Part shown: positions 1-9,328 of the stretch, in pieces | How the letters are laid out: the number at the start of each line of letters is the position of its first letter | How positions within the stretch are numbered: the stretch's first letter is position 1 | Assembly (NCBI RefSeq): GCF_902859945.1 | Contig: NZ_CADIKL010000012.1 | Location: 62,001 to 126,000 of the forward strand | Length of the DNA stretch: 64,000 nt | Direction of reading: 5' to 3' | DNA from: Paraburkholderia caffeinitolerans | Lineage (GTDB): Bacteria > Pseudomonadota > Gammaproteobacteria > Burkholderiales > Burkholderiaceae | The notes under the pieces: generated by a model | What the model was told of the DNA's origin: nothing | Databases searched by the model: none | The model's input: only the letters and a program-made list of their open reading frames with translations | Translations under genes and position numbers: made by a program

Positions 1-1
1 C

Positions 2-601
2 GCGACGCTGCAATTCATCGTGCTCAAATGGGCCGAAGTGTCGCTCGGCATGTCGCTCTCGGAAAGCGCCGTGCTGCAAGCCGTAGTGGCCGTGGGCGTC
101 GCCGCCGGCGCGATGATCGCCGCCGCGCGCGTGCCGCTCAAGAAGTCGCTTTCGGTGCTGCCGGTGGGCATCATGATGGGCTTTGCCGTCATGCTCATGG
201 CGTTTTACACGCGCAACCTGTTTCCGCCGCACTGGGGCCTGCATATCGGCCATATGCGCATTCCGGGCTACCTCGTGCTCGCCTATATCTTCCTGATGGT
301 GGTCGGCGGACTCTCGGGCTTCTTCGTCGTGCCGATGAACGCGCTGCTCCAGCATCGCGGCCACGTGCTGCTCTCCGCGGGCCACTCGATCGCCGTGCAG
401 AACTTCAACGAGAACCTCTCGGTGCTAATGATGCTGTGCCTCTACGCCGTGCTCGTCTGGCTCGACGTGCCGGTGACCATCGTGATCGTGCTGTTCGGCA
501 CCTTCGTCTGCCTGATGATGTGGCTCGTGATGCGCCGCCATCAGGCCAATCAGCGCTCGTTCGACTCGGTCGCGCTGATCGGCGAAAATCATCGCCACTG
601 A
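2..601 (+). CDS. lplT: LplT-like major facilitator transporter, C-terminal part (5' end outside window)
   Basis: The reading frame is open from the first bases of the window, so this is the last 199 residues of a longer protein. It contains several hydrophobic segments and the conserved stretches VPMNALLQHRG and GHSIAVQNFNEN, both shared with the complete LplT-like transporter at 41552-42901. LplT-family proteins move lysophospholipids across the inner membrane; in Burkholderia a member commonly lies just before thiD, as here, which is why I prefer the symbol. No terminator is visible before thiD 61 bases on. The exact substrate is inferred from family only. Confidence 0.8.
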   Translation, partial: ATLQFIVLKWAEVSLGMSLSESAVLQAVVAVGVAAGAMIAAARVPLKKSLSVLPVGIMMGFAVMLMAFYTRNLFPPHWGLHIGHMRIPGYLVLAYIFLMVVGGLSGFFVVPMNALLQHRGHVLLSAGHSIAVQNFNENLSVLMMLCLYAVLVWLDVPVTIVIVLFGTFVCLMMWLVMRRHQANQRSFDSVALIGENHRH

Positions 602-662
602 ATCCCGCGCCCGCGCGGCGGCGGCCTGCGGGTCCGGCGCGCGGCGCATTTGCGACGCTGCC

Positions 663-1469
663 ATGACCTCACCGATTTCCAATGTCCTCACGATCGCCGG
701 CTCCGACTCGGGCGGCGGCGCCGGCATCCAGGCCGACCTCAAAGCTTTCTCCGCGCTCGGCGCCTATGGCGCGAGCGTCATCACTGCGCTCACGGCGCAG
801 AACACGCGCGGGGTCACCGCCATCCACGCGCCCGATGCGGGCTTCGTCACCGCGCAGCTCGACGCCGTGTTCGACGACATCCGCATCGACGCCGTGAAGA
901 TCGGCATGCTTGCCAACGCATCGATCGTGCGCGCCGTCGCCGATGCGCTGCGCCGCCACCAGCCGCCGCGCATCGTGCTCGACACGGTGATGATTTCGAA
1001 AAGCAATCACGCGCTGCTCGCGCCCGAGGCCGTGACGGCGCTGCGCGAAGAACTGCTGCCGCTCGCGGGCGTGGTCACGCCGAATCTACCCGAGGCCGCG
1101 GCGCTGCTCGGCGTGACGCCGGCAACCGACGAAGCCGCGATGGTCGAGCAAGGCGAGGCGCTGCGCGCACTCGGCGCGCAAGCCGTGTTGATGAAAGGTG
1201 GTCACCTCGGCGGCGCAGACAGCCCCGACTGGCTAATTGAAGCCAGCGGAACGCTGCGTCTGGGCGGGCCGCGCGTGCCGGTGACGAACACGCACGGCAC
1301 GGGCTGCACGCTCTCCTCCTCAATTGCCGCGCTGTGGCCGCAGCATGCGACGCTCGCCGATGCCGTCACCCAGGCGAAGACGTATCTCACCGGCGCGCTT
1401 GAAGCGAGCGAGCGGCTCGACGTAGGCCATGGCGTCGGCCCGGTACATCACTTCTGGCGCTGGTGGTAA
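663..1469 (+). CDS. thiD: Hydroxymethylpyrimidine/phosphomethylpyrimidine kinase
   Basis: This 268-residue cytoplasmic ribokinase-fold enzyme phosphorylates hydroxymethylpyrimidine twice to give HMP pyrophosphate for thiamine synthesis. The N-terminal pyrimidine-binding signature GSDSGGGAGIQAD lies at about residues 13-25, and the anion-hole motif GTGC starts near residue 212 (Cys about 215), close to the position expected for the family. The length matches typical ThiD. It follows the LplT-like gene in the same direction and the next gene points towards it. I see no TPP riboswitch in the 61-base upstream gap, so regulation, if any, is elsewhere. Confidence 0.95.
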   Translation: MTSPISNVLTIAGSDSGGGAGIQADLKAFSALGAYGASVITALTAQNTRGVTAIHAPDAGFVTAQLDAVFDDIRIDAVKIGMLANASIVRAVADALRRHQPPRIVLDTVMISKSNHALLAPEAVTALREELLPLAGVVTPNLPEAAALLGVTPATDEAAMVEQGEALRALGAQAVLMKGGHLGGADSPDWLIEASGTLRLGGPRVPVTNTHGTGCTLSSSIAALWPQHATLADAVTQAKTYLTGALEASERLDVGHGVGPVHHFWRWW

Positions 1470-1511
1470 ATCGGGCACGACGTGCTTGTCACGGTGACGT
1501 CGTAGTCGAGG

Positions 1512-2630
1512 TCATGGGCGCGCGAAGGCCTGGGCGCGCGCCGGCCAGTCGTCGGGGACGATAAAGCCGCGCGAGCGCTCGACGTAGCCGCCCGCGCCAT
1601 CGGCCACAAAGGCGGCGACCATCACCGGCTCATGAACCTGAGCGAGGCCCGCGAACAACGTTTCAGCCGGCACCGGCGCGGCCACGGTTCTGCGCGCCGC
1701 GAGCGCATCGCGGTCCACATCGCGATGGCGCCCGGCGCCGCCCTCCTGCCGCTCGCTCTCCCCATTGGGCATCGGCAAGCATTGCCCTCCGCCCGGCCCG
1801 ATACGCCGTGGCGCGAGCCAGGCGAGCCGCGGCAGCACGCTCCAGCCATCCGCGCCTTCACGTTCCGCGAAATCGGCCCAATCCGTCTGCGTGACCCACC
1901 AGCCGCGCCCATGCTGTGCGGAGAGTTCCGGCAGGTCACCCGGCGCCAAGCCCGCGCCCTTGCCCGCGCGATAGAAAAGCCAGCCCTTCCAGAACATCTG
2001 CGCGAGCCACGGTCCTGGATATCCGAGCCAAGCGAACTCTTCGCGCGCACTCAAGCGCAGTTGGTGATCGCGCAGGTGTACGAGCTTCAAATCGAAACGA
2101 TCGCGCAGATTCGGCCCGACGAAATCGGCGAGTCCCGGCATGCCCTTCTCCGCCACGCCCAGGTGCATGTACCACTTCACCGCCAGTTCCCAATGGAGCC
2201 GTTGGCCGTTGCGCGTCTCCACGAGAAAATCGCACTCGCCCAGCGTGAGGCCCGCGCGCCGCAGTGCGACGTTCGCCGCGACAAGCCGTGGCGCCGGCCC
2301 ATGGACAAGAAACCAGCCGAGCAGCGCTTCGGCATAGCGGCCGAGGCGCGTGAGGCGCGTAGCGTCGAGCGAGGCATGCAAGTCGGCAGGATCGCGATCG
2401 AGTTGCGTGAGCCACGCTGCGGCGGCATTCGCCTCGTCATCGCTCGCCCACGGCTCGGCAAGCGGCGCATGGGGTTGCGCACGCAACAAACCAGCGCTGA
2501 ACAGCAGCCATGCGAGATCGCGCACGACTGGATCGGTGAGATCCTGGTAGAGCGAGTCGAGCAGCGGCTGGATGGAGCCTGCGGTGGCCGGGCCGCCCGA
2601 CGAGGCATCCACGGGCCGCCTCATCGTCAT
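1512..2630 (-). CDS. DUF1853 family protein
   Basis: This 372-residue protein resembles DUF1853, a family of unknown function common in beta- and gammaproteobacteria. No signal peptide or membrane segment is visible. Recognisable stretches include VETRNGQRLHWELAVKWY near residue 140 and LSAREEFAWLGYPGPW; the acidic and aromatic pattern is nuclease-like in flavour but that is only inference. The ATG at 2630 overlaps the TGA of the uracil-DNA glycosylase (ATGA), so the two are translationally coupled; a much longer open frame upstream is only antisense-free GC-rich extension through the glycosylase gene. Partnership with the repair enzyme is suggested by position alone. Confidence 0.8.
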   Translation of the reverse strand: MTMRRPVDASSGGPATAGSIQPLLDSLYQDLTDPVVRDLAWLLFSAGLLRAQPHAPLAEPWASDDEANAAAAWLTQLDRDPADLHASLDATRLTRLGRYAEALLGWFLVHGPAPRLVAANVALRRAGLTLGECDFLVETRNGQRLHWELAVKWYMHLGVAEKGMPGLADFVGPNLRDRFDLKLVHLRDHQLRLSAREEFAWLGYPGPWLAQMFWKGWLFYRAGKGAGLAPGDLPELSAQHGRGWWVTQTDWADFAEREGADGWSVLPRLAWLAPRRIGPGGGQCLPMPNGESERQEGGAGRHRDVDRDALAARRTVAAPVPAETLFAGLAQVHEPVMVAAFVADGAGGYVERSRGFIVPDDWPARAQAFARP

Positions 2631-3616
2631 CGCTCGCCGCCGCCCGCCGCGCGCCAAGTGTCGCGGGCGAGGCACAGATCGGCCCAGGCCTTCGATTTGT
2701 CTTGCAGGCTGCGCAGCAGATACGCGGGGTGATACGAGACGATCACAGGCACGCCTTCGTACTGATGCACGCGCCCGCGCAGCGAGGCGATGCTGCCATC
2801 GGTTTTGAGCAGGCTTTGCGCGGCGAAGCGCCCCATGGCGACAATGATCTTCGGCTTCACGAGCGCGACCTGGCGTTGCAGATACGGTTCGCAGCGTGCG
2901 ACCTCGTCGGGCTCCGGATTGCGGTTGCCGGGCGGGCGGCATTTGATGACGTTCGCGATGTACACGTTCTCGCCGCGCGAGAGCGACAACGCCTTCAGCA
3001 TGTTGTCGAGCAGCTTGCCCGCCTGGCCGACGAACGGCTCGCCGAGGCGGTCTTCGTTTTCGCCGGGCGCCTCGCCGATCAGCATCCACTCCGCAGCGCG
3101 ATCGCCCACGCCGAACACGGTGTTGGTGCGCTTCTCGCACAGCCGGCAACGCGTGCACGAGGCCACGCGTTCGGCTAGCGCATCCCAGTCGAGCGTCGCA
3201 ACGTCATCGCGCGGAACCGGAGCAGGCGCCAGATCATGCGGCAGCGACGGCTCGGGCGTGGCATCGAACCAGGCGAAATCGTCGTCGGTCAGCGGCGGTG
3301 GTTCTTCCTGTGCGGCCGGGGTGGCCTCAGCGTGCTGAACTGGCCCGGCGGCAGCGCGACCACGGTCGGACGGCGGCGGCGAAACTGGCGCTTGCGCGAC
3401 GGCGTCTTGTTGCGGCGCGGGCGCAGCGACGCGTTGCGCAACCGGCTGCGGCTGCAGCGGCTCGTTTTGCGGCATCGAGTCCGGCGCAGCCTGCCCGGCA
3501 AGCTCGGCACCGGCAGCCGTCACCGAGTCGGCGGATGACTGTGCCGCCGCCATGCCCCGGCGCACCCAGCGCGGCGCGAGGCCTAGCTCCTCCAGCGCGA
3601 TCTCATCGAGCGGCAT
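2627..3616 (-). CDS. Family 4/5-type [4Fe-4S] uracil-DNA glycosylase
   Basis: The 329-residue product removes uracil from DNA in base-excision repair. The catalytic part starts near residue 140 with the cluster cysteines of SCTRCRLC, followed by motif A GEAPGENED and PFVGQAGKLLD, two more cysteines (KCRPPGNRNPEP and ARCEPYL) and the second active-site motif HPAYLLR. This is the iron-sulphur UDG set. About 120 residues before it are rich in Ala, Pro and Gln and look disordered. I chose the ATG at 3616 because GGAGGG lies six bases upstream; a TTG further upstream has no such site. The gene overlaps rimI by 14 bases and DUF1853 by 4. Confidence 0.92.
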   Translation of the reverse strand: MPLDEIALEELGLAPRWVRRGMAAAQSSADSVTAAGAELAGQAAPDSMPQNEPLQPQPVAQRVAAPAPQQDAVAQAPVSPPPSDRGRAAAGPVQHAEATPAAQEEPPPLTDDDFAWFDATPEPSLPHDLAPAPVPRDDVATLDWDALAERVASCTRCRLCEKRTNTVFGVGDRAAEWMLIGEAPGENEDRLGEPFVGQAGKLLDNMLKALSLSRGENVYIANVIKCRPPGNRNPEPDEVARCEPYLQRQVALVKPKIIVAMGRFAAQSLLKTDGSIASLRGRVHQYEGVPVIVSYHPAYLLRSLQDKSKAWADLCLARDTWRAAGGGER

Positions 3617-4097
3617 CGGCGCCCTCCATTGCAAGAGTGAAACGCATCACGATCGCGTCTTCACGGGTGTGATGGCGAGCCGGATAGTAGTTCTTGCGCC
3701 GCCCGATGGTGACGAAGCCAAACTGCTCGTAGAGCCGGATCGCCCGATGATTCGACGGCCGCACTTCCAGCAACAGCCCTTCGAGCTGCTGCGCACGCGC
3801 GAGACGCACGCCTTCGCGCAGCAACGCAAGGCCTGCGCCCGCGCCTTGCGCCGACGGCGCGACGCACAGGTTCAGCAGATGCATCTCGTCGACAACCGGC
3901 ATCAGCACGCAATAGCCGATCAAGGTGCCCGTCACATGGCGCATGCACAAGCCAAAGTAACCGTTGCGCAGCGAATCTTCGAAGTTGCCGCGCGACCATG
4001 GGAATTCGTACGCAGATTTTTCGATGACCACGACCTCGTCGAGATCGCTCTCGGTCATCTGCGAGAGGTAGCGGTCGGTCATCAGCACGCCGCTCAT
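3603..4097 (-). CDS. rimI: Ribosomal protein S18 alanine N-acetyltransferase RimI
   Basis: This 164-residue GNAT enzyme acetylates the N-terminal alanine of ribosomal protein S18 using acetyl-CoA. The acetyl-CoA loop is seen as VAPSAQGAGAGLALL, and the C-terminal part has the typical NHRAIRLYEQFGF segment. The start is the ATG at 4097, which overlaps the TGA of tsaB by four bases (ATGA); the long open frame further upstream runs through tsaB in another frame. The tsaB-rimI pairing is conserved in many proteobacteria and supports the assignment over a generic acetyltransferase. Confidence 0.9.
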   Translation of the reverse strand: MSGVLMTDRYLSQMTESDLDEVVVIEKSAYEFPWSRGNFEDSLRNGYFGLCMRHVTGTLIGYCVLMPVVDEMHLLNLCVAPSAQGAGAGLALLREGVRLARAQQLEGLLLEVRPSNHRAIRLYEQFGFVTIGRRKNYYPARHHTREDAIVMRFTLAMEGADAAR

Positions 4098-4894
4098 CGC
4101 CCCCCCTCGCGGCCGCCGTTTTGCCCCCCGCCCTGCGCCGCCTTTGCCGCCATGCGCTCGGCCGTGGTCTGCGCGACCTTGTTGCGCACATACTCGGGTG
4201 CGGCCTCGTCGGCGCGCAGCGTGCGGCCCGCACGGAATGCGCGCAGCGCGGCGTGCGCGAGCGGCAGCGCGTGCGGCAGGGCCTCGGCGTCGATGGTGCG
4301 CGCGGTCGTCGAGGCGACGAGGCGCGCGCCGAACGCCGCTGCCGCATTGCCCGCGAGCGTGAACGGCTCGTCGGGCGCGGCGATGGCCTCGGGCGCGTCG
4401 AGCGACGCCGGGCGCAGCGCGCGCCAGTCGTTCACGGCGGCGTCCCATGTGTAGTCGGCCCAGTACGCTTCGTCCATGCGCGCGTCGAGCGCAGCGAGCA
4501 CGCGCGTCGCCGCCGGATCGCGCAAGCGCGCGCTCTCGGCACAAATGAGCAGCGTGCTCACGGGCACCACGGGAATGTCGAGGCCGAAGGCCAGGCCTTG
4601 GGCGACGCCGGTGGCGGTGCGCAGACCGGTAAAGGAGCCAGGACCCGCGCCAAACGCGATCGCATCGCAGTCCGCGAGCGTGAGCCCCGCTTCGGCGAGC
4701 AATTCTCCGATCGCGGGCAAAAGGCGCGTGCTGGAAACGGCACCGGTGGCTTCATGGCGCGTCCAGACGCGCGGCCCGGGCGGTGTTTCGCTGGCGGAAC
4801 CGGATAAGTCGGCGGCGGGCGCGGTAACGCGAAGCAATGCGACCGAGCAGTATTCGGTCGAGGTATCGAGGGCAAGCAGCACGGTTTCAGTCAT
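4094..4894 (-). CDS. tsaB: tRNA t6A biosynthesis protein TsaB
   Basis: This 266-residue ASKHA-fold protein is the TsaD partner that helps make the universal threonylcarbamoyladenosine-37 modification of ANN-decoding tRNAs. The N-terminal LLALDTSTEYCSVAL segment and the GAGPGSFTGLRTATGVAQGL motif near residue 75 are diagnostic of TsaB. The start is the ATG at 4894, from which the conserved N-terminus begins directly; a long in-frame extension upstream crosses the antisense of the acyl-CoA-binding gene and is not supported. It leads the overlapping leftward cluster tsaB-rimI-UDG-DUF1853. Confidence 0.93.
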   Translation of the reverse strand: MTETVLLALDTSTEYCSVALLRVTAPAADLSGSASETPPGPRVWTRHEATGAVSSTRLLPAIGELLAEAGLTLADCDAIAFGAGPGSFTGLRTATGVAQGLAFGLDIPVVPVSTLLICAESARLRDPAATRVLAALDARMDEAYWADYTWDAAVNDWRALRPASLDAPEAIAAPDEPFTLAGNAAAAFGARLVASTTARTIDAEALPHALPLAHAALRAFRAGRTLRADEAAPEYVRNKVAQTTAERMAAKAAQGGGQNGGREGGR

Positions 4895-5054
4895 GAGCGC
4901 TATTGTAATGCGCCGCCTTCGTGCAGTCGCTGGCCAGGCATGGCCCATGCGTCGACGTTCCGCCTCCATAGAATGGAGGAATGGTTCCAGCCCCTTGTCG
5001 AATGGCACTGCTACCATCGCCGGGCTGTTCCGATCATCCAGTGGAGGAAAAACA

Positions 5055-5324
5055 ATGAGCGATGTGAATGTCCAATTCGAGCAGGCCCAGCAAGACGTGC
5101 AAAAGCTGCCGGAGCGGCCGGGCAACCTGACGCTGCTGCGCCTGTACGCGCTCTTCAAGCAGGCCACCGAAGGCGACGTGCACGGAGACAAGCCGGGATT
5201 CACCGATATTGTCGGCAAGTACAAGTACGAGGCGTGGGCCGCGCTGCAAGGTACCGCGCAGGACGCCGCGAAGGCGCAGTACGTCGAGGTCGTCGAATCG
5301 CTCAAGAGCGGCGCCTCGAACTAG
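5055..5324 (+). CDS. Acyl-CoA-binding protein
   Basis: This 89-residue cytoplasmic protein belongs to the ACBP family, four-helix proteins that bind long-chain acyl-CoA esters and buffer their concentration. Visible family features are LLRLYALFKQATEGD in the first half and GKYKYEAWAALQG in the second, matching the ligand-binding Tyr/Lys positions of ACBP. The length is exactly that of the single-domain family. A strong ribosome-binding site, GGAGG at 5043-5047, precedes the ATG. It is divergent from tsaB and is followed by a non-coding stretch of 376 bases. Confidence 0.93.
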   Translation: MSDVNVQFEQAQQDVQKLPERPGNLTLLRLYALFKQATEGDVHGDKPGFTDIVGKYKYEAWAALQGTAQDAAKAQYVEVVESLKSGASN

Positions 5325-5700
5325 CAGCAACGCGATGTGCCAGCAAGCAGCATCGCCTCAAACCAGGCGAAACGATTGCTGGCGCACTGCAACAAAACAA
5401 GATACAATACGTGCTGCGTTGCGCTCCGGTCGCCCTTGCGATCAGCAATACGCCACGTAGCGTTAAGCTCCAATCCAGTTTAGAACCTGTCCCCCCCTGC
5501 CATGGCCCAGTTTTCGGGCCGTCAAGTATCAGGCTGGCGGTTGGCCAATCCCGGCTAAGCCGCACCCAAAACAGCTTCTAACGAAAATTCGCCCTTCTGT
5601 GGTGCGAATTGCCCCCGTTTTTCGATTTGCTCGCAAATTCAGACGACTTGGGTATGCCGATTGGCGCCGACGTTCTATTTCCTGTGTACCAAGGATTTTC
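5325..5700. other. Non-coding stretch before the helicase gene
   Basis: No credible coding frame is present in these 376 bases. A TACAAT that could serve as a -10 box lies at 5403-5408, but I cannot pair it with a good -35 at normal spacing. The remaining 290 bases would then form a long 5' leader of the DEAD-box helicase, a situation known for cold-inducible helicase genes; the link is inference. Confidence 0.4.
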
Positions 5701-7440
5701 ATGACTTCGAGCAATACCCAAAGCCCCCTCGACGCGATTGCCAACGACGCCCTCGGTCTCGACGCCGCCGCCGCTTCCCCTGAAGCCGCCGTGCAGGCAG
5801 ACGACACCCCCGCTGGCCCGACGTTCGCATCGCTCGGTCTGTCGCCGGAGATCGTCTCCGCGCTGACCGCGGCGGGCTACAAGGCCCCGACGCCTGTGCA
5901 GGAACGCGCCATTCCTGCCGCCATCGCCGGCCGCGATCTGCTGGTCTCCAGCCCGACCGGTTCGGGCAAGACCGCTGCCTTCATGCTGCCCGCGATCGAA
6001 CGCTTCGCGCAGCTCCAGAAGGCTCAAGCCGCTCAACCGCGCGAGCCGCGTCCTAATGGTCAACCCGGCCAGCAAGGCCAGGGCGACCGCCGCCAGCGCC
6101 GTCCGCAACCGGTCGCGCGCCCCGGCCTGCTCGTGCTCACGCCCACGCGTGAACTCGCCATGCAGGTGACCACGGCTGCGTCGACCTATGGCCAGCATCT
6201 GCGCCGTCTGCGCACCGTCAGCATTCTCGGCGGCGTGGCCTACGGCCAGCAGCTCATGCTGCTCGCGAAGAACCCCGAGATTCTCGTGGCGACGCCGGGC
6301 CGCCTGCTCGATCACCTCGAGCGCGGCCGCATCGACCTGTCCGAACTCAAGATGCTCGTGCTCGACGAAGCCGACCGCATGCTCGACATGGGCTTCATCG
6401 ACGACATCGACACGATCGTCGCCGCTACGCCGGAAACGCGTCAGACGATGCTGTTCTCGGCCACGCTCGACGGCAAGATCGCGTCGATCACTGGCCGTCT
6501 GCTCAAGGACCCCGAGCGCATCGAGATCGTGCGCAAGGTCGAAGCGGCTTCGAACATCGCCCAGACCGTGCACTACGTGGACGACCGCGACCATAAGGAT
6601 CGCCTGCTCGACCACCTGCTGCGCGACGAGAGCCTCGACCAGGCCATCGTGTTCACGGCGACCAAGATGGACGCGGACCAGCTCTCGGGCAAGCTCGCCG
6701 ACGCTGGCTTCGAAACCGCCGCACTGCACGGCGACCTGCCGCAAGGCGCGCGTAACCGCACGATCCGTGCGCTGCGCGAGCGCCGCGTGCGCGTGCTCGT
6801 CGCGACCGACGTCGCGGCTCGCGGCATCGACATCCCGGGCATCACGCACGTGTTCAACTACGACCTGCCGAAGTTCGCGGAAGACTACGTCCACCGTATC
6901 GGCCGTACGGGCCGCGCGGGCCGTTCGGGCACGGCGGTGAGCCTCGTGCACCATGCCGAACAAGGCGCGCTCAAGCGCATCGAGCGCTTCGTGCGCTCGC
7001 CGCTGCCCGTGAACGTCGTGGAAGGCTTCGAGCCGCGCAAGGCACCGCCCGCGAACCGCGGCTTTGGCGGCCGTGGCCGTCCGGGTGGCGGCAATGGCGG
7101 CGGCCGTCGCTTCGGCAACGGCAACGGCAAGCCGGGTGGCTATGGCAGCCGTGGCGGCAACGGCGGCGAGCGCAGCTTCGGTGATCGTCCGCAAGGCGAG
7201 CGCAGCTTCGGCGACCGCTCGAACGGCGATCGCAACGGCGGCAATAGCTTTGGCAACCGCTCGGAAGGCTCGCGCGGCGGCTATGGCCAGCAGCGCGAAG
7301 GCGGCTACGGCGCCTCGCGCGGTGAAGGCAACAGCCGCGGCGGCTACGGCCAGCCGCGTGGCGACGGCTACGGCCGTTCGCGTGAAGGCTATAGCGCGCG
7401 CCGCAACGATGGCCCGCGTGGCGCACGTCGCGACAGCTAA
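5701..7440 (+). CDS. rhlE: RhlE-type DEAD-box ATP-dependent RNA helicase
   Basis: The 579-residue protein carries the full DEAD-box core: the F...PTPVQ Q motif (residues 42-67), SPTGSGKT at 84-91, TPTREL at 148-153, ATPGR at 197-201, DEAD at 222-225, SAT at 253-255 and HRIGRTGRAGR near 400. Such helicases unwind short RNA duplexes in ribosome assembly and RNA decay. The C-terminal 120 residues are a low-complexity Gly/Arg/Asn/Ser tail with RGG-like repeats that probably binds RNA. A Q/P/R-rich insert of about 30 residues (109-139) sits between motifs I and Ia. The ATG at 5701 follows an AAGGA site; an upstream in-frame start is not supported. A strong terminator follows. SrmB-like subgroups are the alternative. 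Confidence 0.92.
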   Translation: MTSSNTQSPLDAIANDALGLDAAAASPEAAVQADDTPAGPTFASLGLSPEIVSALTAAGYKAPTPVQERAIPAAIAGRDLLVSSPTGSGKTAAFMLPAIERFAQLQKAQAAQPREPRPNGQPGQQGQGDRRQRRPQPVARPGLLVLTPTRELAMQVTTAASTYGQHLRRLRTVSILGGVAYGQQLMLLAKNPEILVATPGRLLDHLERGRIDLSELKMLVLDEADRMLDMGFIDDIDTIVAATPETRQTMLFSATLDGKIASITGRLLKDPERIEIVRKVEAASNIAQTVHYVDDRDHKDRLLDHLLRDESLDQAIVFTATKMDADQLSGKLADAGFETAALHGDLPQGARNRTIRALRERRVRVLVATDVAARGIDIPGITHVFNYDLPKFAEDYVHRIGRTGRAGRSGTAVSLVHHAEQGALKRIERFVRSPLPVNVVEGFEPRKAPPANRGFGGRGRPGGGNGGGRRFGNGNGKPGGYGSRGGNGGERSFGDRPQGERSFGDRSNGDRNGGNSFGNRSEGSRGGYGQQREGGYGASRGEGNSRGGYGQPRGDGYGRSREGYSARRNDGPRGARRDS

Positions 7441-7496
7441 GTCAGCGTGCACGGGCGGCGTGCAATGTCCGCCCGCCAACTGGCGTTGAAATAAGA

Positions 7497-7525
7497 GACC
7501 GGTGCTTCGTCACCGGTCTTTTTTT
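7497..7525 (+). terminator. Intrinsic terminator of the helicase gene
   Basis: GACCGGTG and CACCGGTC form a perfect 8-bp stem around the loop CTTCGT, followed by seven T residues. It lies 56 bases after the helicase stop. Confidence 0.93.
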
Positions 7526-7828
7526 GCCCGCGCTCAAAATTTCACGATACGAAAAATTTTTTTGCTTCGTAAAAAATTGTGTTGCGGGGCACAAATAGGC
7601 CCGTTGCAAGATGGAAAATTGCGTTTCTTATCGCGAAATAAAATAGTTAAAGCATTGAATTTATTGATTTAAATTTAACTAAAAATCCTCATCACCTATC
7701 TGTTGCGGGGCGATCGATTTGCCTAGACTCTTATATAAGAGTTCGCGAAACGAAACGACCCTCGCGAAGCTCAGCGGTTCAGCAGTTCCGATCAGTGGTT
7801 TATCTATAGGTAAACGAAGGAGCCCACC
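7526..7828 (+). promoter_or_regulatory. AT-rich leader and probable promoter region of aceA
   Basis: This 303-base gap is markedly AT-rich (most obviously 7545-7690) compared with the GC-rich surroundings and has no coding frame. It contains a perfect 16-bp palindrome (ACTCTTAT and its complement) at 7727-7742, an inverted repeat AGTTAAA/TTTAACT at 7645-7680, and TACGAA/TTCGTA arms around 7551-7574. The aceA ribosome-binding GGAG lies at 7819-7822. Such features suggest operator sites and a regulated promoter for isocitrate lyase, but I cannot assign a specific regulator or a confident -35/-10 pair. Confidence 0.5.
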
Positions 7829-9136
<1,308 letters not shown>

Positions 9137-9144
9137 GACCACCC

Positions 9145-9170
9145 GCAGGGGGCGCGCCCCCTGCTCTTTT
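9145..9170 (+). terminator. Intrinsic terminator of aceA
   Basis: A perfect 20-base GC-rich palindrome (arms GCAGGGGGCG and complement) at 9145-9164 is followed by TCTTTTC. It begins eight bases after the aceA stop codon. Confidence 0.8.
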
Positions 9171-9278
9171 CTGGCGCCGGACGCACGGCGCGGCAGCCGG
9201 TTCGCAAGTCCTTGGCGGGGCCTGCCGGATGCCGCCACCGCCGCCCCCGCGCCAGGTGCAGTGAAGCAAGCCGCGGAA

Positions 9279-9313
9279 GGCGCATGGACATCGGCCGTGC
9301 ATGTCCATGCGCC
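9279..9313. repeat. 13-bp perfect inverted repeat between convergent aceA and uspA
   Basis: GGCGCATGGACAT at 9279-9291 is exactly mirrored by ATGTCCATGCGCC at 9301-9313, leaving a 9-base loop. Neither strand shows a T-tract next to it, so it is not a classical intrinsic terminator; it may stabilise mRNA ends or serve as a binding site. Confidence 0.7.
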
Positions 9314-9328
9314 AACTGCGGCTATGCG

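Noticed and set aside
663..1469. A TPP riboswitch controlling thiD
   Set aside because: Only 61 bases lie between the transporter and thiD, and no THI-box sequence is visible.
5325..5700. A small gene between the acyl-CoA-binding protein and the helicase
   Set aside because: No frame has a ribosome site or recognisable motif; the codons are not typical of the surrounding genes.
5578..7479. A 633-codon open frame opposite the helicase gene
   Set aside because: The product is mostly Ala/Arg repeats mirroring the helicase's Gly/Arg tail; no family signature or start context.
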